Source: CAINEC01 sp046052065 (GTDB lineage Bacteria > Bacteroidota > Bacteroidia > AKYH767-A > OLB10). Taken from it: DNA of 19,463 bases. Location of the stretch: the NCBI GenBank assembly GCA_046052065.1, contig JBJOND010000058.1:1-19463 (forward strand), written 5' to 3'. The notes below the pieces were generated by a model that did no database searches, was not told the DNA's origin, and was given only the letters and a program-made list of their open reading frames with translations. Position numbers and translations under genes: made by a program. Positions 14,605 through 19,463 of this stretch are shown in pieces. Numbering within the stretch: the first letter of the stretch is position 1; every line of letters begins with the position of its first letter.

Positions 14605-15612
14605 TTAATTAATTATTCGCGTTTTAATAAAATCAACAACACCTTTTGTACTTTTCCAGTTAAATAAAAATGAAATTACACCTTTAATAGGTAGTAATAA
14701 GTAGAACCACAGTTTAACAAATATACTTGATTTTATGTTGCTGAGTGGATAGTTGAAATGCATCATTTCTTTTTTTCCAATGGCTTCACAAATTTCTATT
14801 TCACCATTTAGTAAATCCCCCTTGTTCCATGTACCTACACGTTCGTAAGCAACACCAAATTTAGTAGGGTCATCTACTATTGTAGAACTTCCAAATTGAG
14901 GTACAAGCATCATATTCTCCTCAAAGGTTATATTACAATGTGTACATATTTTACTTAAAGTTTCTTTAGTATTTAAAATTAAATCTTCAAATCGTACATT
15001 GATTACATTATGATGATTTTCATAGGCAATGCCTGAACGTACGGCATTCTTCCAGATATGTGAAATAAAGTACGGATGATAATTTGCCCAGAACCGAATG
15101 AGATTCATGCTCGAAATATAATGCCCTCCCATCATCCTACGTTGATATCGTTTTTTCTGAGATAAAATAATATCACGCGGATCTCTAACAATATTTATTA
15201 TTTTGCATGAAGGGAATTTCAATAATATTTGGTCTAACTTAAATACATTACCCGGCATATCTTCGCACGGAATCAAGCTTTCCTTTAGATTGCATTTAAT
15301 AAAATATTCGTAAGCATCCCATGCATCAACATTTCCATTATAAAATACTGCTTGCATTTGTTGAGCTTTTGCTTCATACAATTTGGGATTACGTTTAGCG
15401 AAAAAACCATTGTCCAAGACATCAAGTAGCCACATAAAAATTTCACTACATTCTTTAGCTGAAATTTTCTCTAGCTCTTTCCCATGAGCAATGCAGGGTC
15501 CGAATAAATGTAACTCAGGAAATAATTTCACATTAGAATTATTCCCAAGCATCCTTCCTAATAATGTTGTACCTGATCTACTATTCCCAACAACAAAAAT
15601 CATTTTAGTCAA
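14605..15612 (-). CDS. PAPS-dependent sulfotransferase family protein (type A)
   Basis: A 335-aa protein. The 5'-phosphosulfate-binding loop is FVVGNSRSGTTLLGRML (residues 6-22) and the 3'-phosphate-binding motif is NIVRDPRDIILS (140-151, Arg143 and Ser151), the two sites that hold PAPS in sulfotransferases. Residues about 297-320 are strongly hydrophobic (WFYLLLPIKGVISFLF), suggesting membrane association at the C-terminal end. It differs from the other three sulfotransferases of this operon: the loop is SRSGTT rather than (A/H)K(S/A)GTT, and the 3' motif is RDPRD rather than R(N/E)P. This points to another acceptor. Its start overlaps the end of the O-antigen ligase-like gene by 8 bp, so the two are probably translationally coupled. 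Confidence 0.85.
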   Translation of the reverse strand: MTKMIFVVGNSRSGTTLLGRMLGNNSNVKLFPELHLFGPCIAHGKELEKISAKECSEIFMWLLDVLDNGFFAKRNPKLYEAKAQQMQAVFYNGNVDAWDAYEYFIKCNLKESLIPCEDMPGNVFKLDQILLKFPSCKIINIVRDPRDIILSQKKRYQRRMMGGHYISSMNLIRFWANYHPYFISHIWKNAVRSGIAYENHHNVINVRFEDLILNTKETLSKICTHCNITFEENMMLVPQFGSSTIVDDPTKFGVAYERVGTWNKGDLLNGEIEICEAIGKKEMMHFNYPLSNIKSSIFVKLWFYLLLPIKGVISFLFNWKSTKGVVDFIKTRIIN

Positions 15613-16867
15613 TTAAATTTTCTTTTCTGTAACGGTAATAATAAATGATTCCAAAATAGACAGCAATTACACCATAAAACTTCTGATTCGAAGCACATGT
15701 AAAATAATCTGCAAATTGAAATAACATAACATAGATTGTTGAAACTATTAATGCATCATCTTTTTTGTTTATTTTAAAACTATACCTCCATGAAAAATAA
15801 AAAGGAATGTAAAAAATCAAAGTGCCAAATATTCCATAAACGAATAAATTGCCTAACAATCCAACATCAATAGGATAAAAATGTTTGTTCAAACTTCTAA
15901 AGCCATCATTCCATTTATTACTAAGAAATCCTACTCCGAGAATAGGATGTTTTAAAAACCCATCCAGTGCAATTTTCGATTCCATAAATCGAACATGCGT
16001 AGATGCTTCTGAAACTTTTTCACCTGATAGGGTTTCTCCAGCGGTTACATAAAGCTTAATATTCTTTTCAATGAATTGTGGCGCTATAAGTCCGATAACT
16101 CCCAAAACAAGTATGGCACCTATACCTCCAACAATAAATGTTCTTATCATACGAGGGAGTGAAAAATTTAAAGCCCAGTAAACACAAATAGTTCCAACTA
16201 TTGCTATTAGTTGTGTTCTGTCCATTAAGAAGTTCAAAATATAGAAGATGCATAACAGCACTGAAAAAATCCACCCCTTTTCTTTTAGAATCCAGATTTT
16301 AAAAAGTCCGTATAGAAATAACCCATAGATGCAAGAATCGGGAAATTCATAGCGATAACCTTTATTAGGACTAAGCGTTACAAATTCAGAATTAACAAAG
16401 AGAGCAGGGTTTACAAACAAGTAGAAAAAGAGAAACACAACTAATAAAATATGTAACGAGCCAATAAAGTATTTTTCAAATTTTTCTTTAGTTACCCATC
16501 CATCTCCCAATGCGCACGCAATAAAATGAGCACATAAAATCATCGTTAATTGTCGCTGTGCAAGAATCCCGTACAATAGCGGTTGTCCAAAAACTTTATT
16601 CGATTGTATAGCACTTATAATTGGAATAAGTATAAATGGAATCATGATAAGCGTGATGCTTTTTATTTTTCTCCTTGGAATAGATTTTACTATTTCAAAT
16701 CCATATTGGAACAATAAAATAAAAATAAATGCAACGGAAGTTATATCAACAAAGAGTCGGTTAGGTACACGACCGAAAATAAAAAATGCACTTGCAAAAA
16801 AACAAAACCACAATAATTGGTAAACACTATTTTTGATAATACTATCTAAGCTTACATTTATTTTCAT
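15605..16867 (-). CDS. O-antigen ligase/polymerase-like membrane protein (Wzy_C type)
   Basis: A 420-aa protein with about eleven hydrophobic segments and one long polar loop at roughly residues 265-330 carrying SEASTHVRFMESKIALDGFLKHPILGVGF. A polar loop with the R-x6-A...HP-x-x-G-x-G pattern is characteristic of WaaL/Wzy-type enzymes, where it faces the periplasm and acts on undecaprenyl-diphosphate-linked glycans. The protein would polymerise repeat units or ligate the finished glycan to an acceptor; sequence alone does not separate these. It begins 2 bp after the neighbouring sulfotransferase gene and overlaps the next one by 8 bp. It is the only polymerase/ligase candidate in the window and marks the operon as a surface-glycan locus. 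Confidence 0.82.
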   Translation of the reverse strand: MKINVSLDSIIKNSVYQLLWFCFFASAFFIFGRVPNRLFVDITSVAFIFILLFQYGFEIVKSIPRRKIKSITLIMIPFILIPIISAIQSNKVFGQPLLYGILAQRQLTMILCAHFIACALGDGWVTKEKFEKYFIGSLHILLVVFLFFYLFVNPALFVNSEFVTLSPNKGYRYEFPDSCIYGLFLYGLFKIWILKEKGWIFSVLLCIFYILNFLMDRTQLIAIVGTICVYWALNFSLPRMIRTFIVGGIGAILVLGVIGLIAPQFIEKNIKLYVTAGETLSGEKVSEASTHVRFMESKIALDGFLKHPILGVGFLSNKWNDGFRSLNKHFYPIDVGLLGNLFVYGIFGTLIFYIPFYFSWRYSFKINKKDDALIVSTIYVMLFQFADYFTCASNQKFYGVIAVYFGIIYYYRYRKENLID

Positions 16868-16869
16868 AG

Positions 16870-17799
16870 TTATTTCCAGTGATTAAGATTAACATGAAGT
16901 AACTCCTCTAATTTAAGTATATCTGCTAAGTAGTAGTTATTTAGTTGTGTTCGAATAGCTGCAGGTAGTTTTTCATTATTTTTTTTCGAGAGTAGTCTTT
17001 TTAAAGTAGCATGTAATCCTGTTTTTTGTGCAATGCTTCTCAACGTATGTTTTAAACCGCCAGAAGGCAAGAATCCATCAAAAATACTTTTACGTGCTTC
17101 GTTTGCAACTTTTATTTTTAATTCCGCTTTATTATCGATGCCTAAAAAATGTAATAGTTCATTAATTAATTTGGCTGGATCTGCCTTGTAGTTTTCATGA
17201 AAACAAATAAATACTTGCCCTTTTGGAAAAATATCCAGGAATCTTTTAACTTGTAAATAATAGAAGCCGCCACTTAAGAAAATCGGATCTTTACCCCAGA
17301 TCTTACGATCTTCGTTATTGTAGAGATTAAATGCATCTGAAAAATTCTTAGGTACTAATCCCATTCGTTTTTCCATCAAAAAATGACTCCATGCACGTTC
17401 TGCAGGATTACGTAAAAGGATTATTATTTTAGCATTAGGATTATATTGATGGATATTTTTTGCAGCCTCAAGCGAATATAAATAACTTACGCTAGCTTCA
17501 CCACTAACTTGATTAGCGGCTGCTTTTTCAAAAAGTTTTTTATACAATAATTCATCTCTAAGAAATGCATTCCATATTTCTCCATTCATTCCTTCTTTAA
17601 TCCATCGCTCTGCATTTTCTTTCTTTAGCTTATCTTGTAATCCCGATCGAAGATCTGATATCGCTACTTCGTTGTAAAAATAATTAGGCTCCTTAATTGG
17701 CGACATATAAATAGACGGATGCGATGCAAGAATTTGTTGCAAAGCAGTTGTGCCTGATTTTGCTGCACCAACAATAAAGAAGTCAGGTTTATTACTCAT
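16870..17799 (-). CDS. PAPS-dependent sulfotransferase (type B, heparan-like domain)
   Basis: A 309-aa protein. DFFIVGAAKSGTTALQQIL (residues 6-24) is the 5'-phosphosulfate loop with Lys14. GEASVSYLYS lies at 100-109. AKIIILLRNPAERAWSHFL (123-141) gives the 3'-phosphate site with Arg130 and Ser138. GGFYYLQVKRFLDIFPKGQ follows. This is the layout of the heparan N-/O-sulfotransferase-like family (Sulfotransfer_1). Such enzymes move sulfate from PAPS to a sugar hydroxyl or amine. No signal peptide is present, so it would act in the cytoplasm on nucleotide- or lipid-linked sugars. It is a clear paralogue of the truncated gene at the right edge, sharing the LRNP-x-ERA-x-SH and YY-x-QVKRFLD-x-FPK blocks. 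Its first 4 bases overlap the end of the preceding sulfotransferase gene. Confidence 0.9.
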   Translation of the reverse strand: MSNKPDFFIVGAAKSGTTALQQILASHPSIYMSPIKEPNYFYNEVAISDLRSGLQDKLKKENAERWIKEGMNGEIWNAFLRDELLYKKLFEKAAANQVSGEASVSYLYSLEAAKNIHQYNPNAKIIILLRNPAERAWSHFLMEKRMGLVPKNFSDAFNLYNNEDRKIWGKDPIFLSGGFYYLQVKRFLDIFPKGQVFICFHENYKADPAKLINELLHFLGIDNKAELKIKVANEARKSIFDGFLPSGGLKHTLRSIAQKTGLHATLKRLLSKKNNEKLPAAIRTQLNNYYLADILKLEELLHVNLNHWK

Positions 17800-18719
17800 C
17801 GTTGAAGCCAGTACGGTAAATTAATAGTTGGGAAATTTTTAAGCATTGCTGCTAATCGTTCGTTTGGTTCATCATACATCTTTTGTAACCTAGCAATTGT
17901 AGCAGCGTCTCCTTTGCTGTTGCTATCGTTTTTCTTTTCGTTCATTCCATAGTATAATCCACGTATAAAACGTTTTAGTTTGTAATGCTTTCTCCAGAAT
18001 GTTTCAGTATGATGATTTACCCATAGGGCTAATTTGTGTATGAAAGCAATCTTATAATCAACGGTTCTGTTTTCAACAGTAAAATCTTCTTTTTTGAAAA
18101 ATGAAAAATCAATGTTGAGCCAACGACAAATTTTTTGCATTACACCTGGCGTATCATTTGAAAGTTCATCAAAAAAGATAATTAATAAACGATCTTTAAA
18201 ATGTTCCATCCACAAAGGCAAGAATGCGGCATAATCACCTTCAATTAATCCTTGAGTTATATGATCTGTTTCATTTGATTGTCGAATTCCGCTATCAATA
18301 GCTGCCGACATATCAATAAATTGTTCAAGTGTTGTATCCGCAGAGATTTCGAGTTTGGTAACACAGTGGCGATAGAAAGAAATAAAACGGTCTGTTGGTT
18401 CTCTAAGTATGAAAATGATTTTTACATCATCACCTAGTCTTTCTTTTATTATGTTAATTAATGGTAATCCTCCGTATAGATAAGACGGCGTCGTTTCTAA
18501 AATATACTTCTCTCCATTGTAGTGTTTAAAATGAGAAGCATATACATCATTCCCTGGAACTTCTTCGTTATAACGTGCAGGTAATAAAAAGGCAAGTTCT
18601 TTAATTAATGAACCACATACTTGAGGGTGCATCGATAAATAGGTATGCAACGATGTCGTACCTGCCTTATGTACACCTCCAATAAGTAAATTGGGTAAAT
18701 GTGTTATGTTGTCTTTCAT
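17796..18719 (-). CDS. PAPS-dependent sulfotransferase (type C)
   Basis: A 307-aa protein. LLIGGVHKAGTTSLHTYL (residues 11-28) is the PAPS 5' loop with Lys18. ETTPSYLYGG (75-84) follows, and VKIIFILREPTDRFISFYRH (99-118) holds the 3'-phosphate residues Arg106 and Ser114. Further on is DRLLIIFFDELSNDTP. It shares the general Sulfotransfer_1 plan with its neighbours but is clearly diverged, with HKAGTT and REPTDRF in place of AKSGTT and RNPAERA, so its acceptor is probably different. No membrane segment is present. It starts immediately after the stop of the upstream sulfotransferase (TAA followed by ATG) and overlaps the next gene by 4 bp, an arrangement that favours balanced, coupled translation. 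Confidence 0.9.
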   Translation of the reverse strand: MKDNITHLPNLLIGGVHKAGTTSLHTYLSMHPQVCGSLIKELAFLLPARYNEEVPGNDVYASHFKHYNGEKYILETTPSYLYGGLPLINIIKERLGDDVKIIFILREPTDRFISFYRHCVTKLEISADTTLEQFIDMSAAIDSGIRQSNETDHITQGLIEGDYAAFLPLWMEHFKDRLLIIFFDELSNDTPGVMQKICRWLNIDFSFFKKEDFTVENRTVDYKIAFIHKLALWVNHHTETFWRKHYKLKRFIRGLYYGMNEKKNDSNSKGDAATIARLQKMYDEPNERLAAMLKNFPTINLPYWLQR

Positions 18720-19463
18720 TTATTTTAACCAATTGCTTAAATCACGTTCAATTAAGGTCTGCGTTTTTTTAATATCCTCCTCGAAAAAATGTAACATCCA
18801 GTTTTTATCTTCCTGCGTCATTTTTGGTATAGCGCCTTTTTCAAAGAAGAGTGGCTTAACTTTTACTTTAATACTCTCTGGCAATAAATGAAAAATTTTT
18901 CGTTTTATACCTGTTTGAGTTAAAAATTTAATCAATTTGGCCGACTTCGGTATTTTAGCTTCATTTTGTTTTGCACTATAGTTAATTTGTGCATGTGAAT
19001 TAACTCCTATAAATTCAAATATTCTTTCTCCAACATTTTGTGGATTAGACTTTAATTCTTCATTTAAGAATATTAGAATTTGATTCTTGGGAAAGGTATC
19101 AAGAAAACGTTTAACCTGGTTATAATACAATCCCATTTCTATGTAATTATGAGAAATGCACCAGCCCTTTCTGGATTTATTATTATCGAATTCAATTTCA
19201 TCTCTGAATGAAAGGGTTGTTCTTCCATCTCTTAAATTGGCGAGATAATGCGAATACGCTCTTTCAACCGGATTACGTAAAATCATAATAATTTTTGCCG
19301 CTGGATATTTTTCTTTAATCTCATTCGCAGAAACAGTAGAAAATAAATAACCATTGCTGATTTCACCAATCGCTTTTTCTTGATTTACATTTTTAAAAAG
19401 TTTAAGATAACCTTCAAAAGTATCAACGTACCATTCCCAGTGCTTTATTTTCAAATCACTTTC
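18720..19463 (-). CDS. PAPS-dependent sulfotransferase (type B), N-terminus beyond right edge
   Basis: The C-terminal 247 residues of a sulfotransferase. The frame is open to the last base of the window, so the PAPS 5' loop and the start codon lie outside; an apparent TTG start at 19454 is only internal. Visible are the GEISNGYLFS block, AKIIMILRNPVERAYSHYL with the 3'-phosphate arginine and serine, MGLYYNQVKRFLDTFPKNQ, and a C-terminal ERDLSNWLK. It is close to the type B gene at 16870-17799 along its whole visible length, including the C-terminal (L/D)LNHW/LSNW ending, which suggests duplication within the operon. It was probably not the first gene of the operon, but its upstream context is not visible. 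Confidence 0.88.
   Translation of the reverse strand, partial: ESDLKIKHWEWYVDTFEGYLKLFKNVNQEKAIGEISNGYLFSTVSANEIKEKYPAAKIIMILRNPVERAYSHYLANLRDGRTTLSFRDEIEFDNNKSRKGWCISHNYIEMGLYYNQVKRFLDTFPKNQILIFLNEELKSNPQNVGERIFEFIGVNSHAQINYSAKQNEAKIPKSAKLIKFLTQTGIKRKIFHLLPESIKVKVKPLFFEKGAIPKMTQEDKNWMLHFFEEDIKKTQTLIERDLSNWLK

Noticed and set aside
10389..19463. Defence island, prophage or transposon reading of the right half
   Set aside because: No nuclease, helicase, integrase, transposase, terminal inverted repeats or direct-repeat arrays are seen; every gene fits glycan synthesis or modification.

Overview
This 19.5 kb window is AT-rich and reads as chromosomal DNA of a member of the Bacteroidota. The case rests on three things. 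Promoters match the phylum's TTG...TAnnTTTG consensus (best at 6297-6327 and, on the minus strand, 4045-4074). Start codons lack Shine-Dalgarno sequences. The gene set is characteristic: a DUF4270 lipoprotein beside a single-domain starch-synthase-like protein and glmS, and bactofilin next to AtpZ. I cannot name a genus. No tRNA, rRNA, CRISPR array, transposase or phage gene was seen.

Left half (1-10364), mostly housekeeping and envelope genes. A large AsmA-family protein runs off the left edge on the minus strand (1-1875). It is divergent from a J-domain membrane protein (1984-2979) whose middle part looks like the beta domain of BatD. Converging on that gene is a minus-strand trio: bactofilin, AtpZ and an AtpI-like four-helix protein (4009 down to 2982), without the ATP synthase genes that often follow. 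A 248-bp spacer with hairpins and an AT-rich repeat separates this trio from dusB (minus, 4258-5241). dusB is divergent from a CPBP-family intramembrane protease (5308-6222). Next comes a plus-strand block: a GT5 N-domain protein, a DUF4270 lipoprotein and glmS (6352-10364). glmS begins 3 bp after the lipoprotein gene.

Right half (10389-19463+), an accessory surface-glycan operon. It lies entirely on the minus strand, is transcribed toward glmS and has almost no spacers. In transcription order it holds a sulfotransferase (cut by the window edge), two more sulfotransferases, an O-antigen ligase/polymerase-like membrane protein, a fourth sulfotransferase of another type, a membrane-anchored GH5-like glycosidase, a GT4 glycosyltransferase and a TMTC-like multi-pass membrane protein with C-terminal TPRs. 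Together they suggest synthesis, polymerisation or ligation, trimming and sulfation of an extracellular glycan or glycoconjugate. Promoter, flippase and precursor genes would lie to the right, outside the window. This sulfated-glycan locus and the J-domain/BatD-like fusion are the two points most worth following up.
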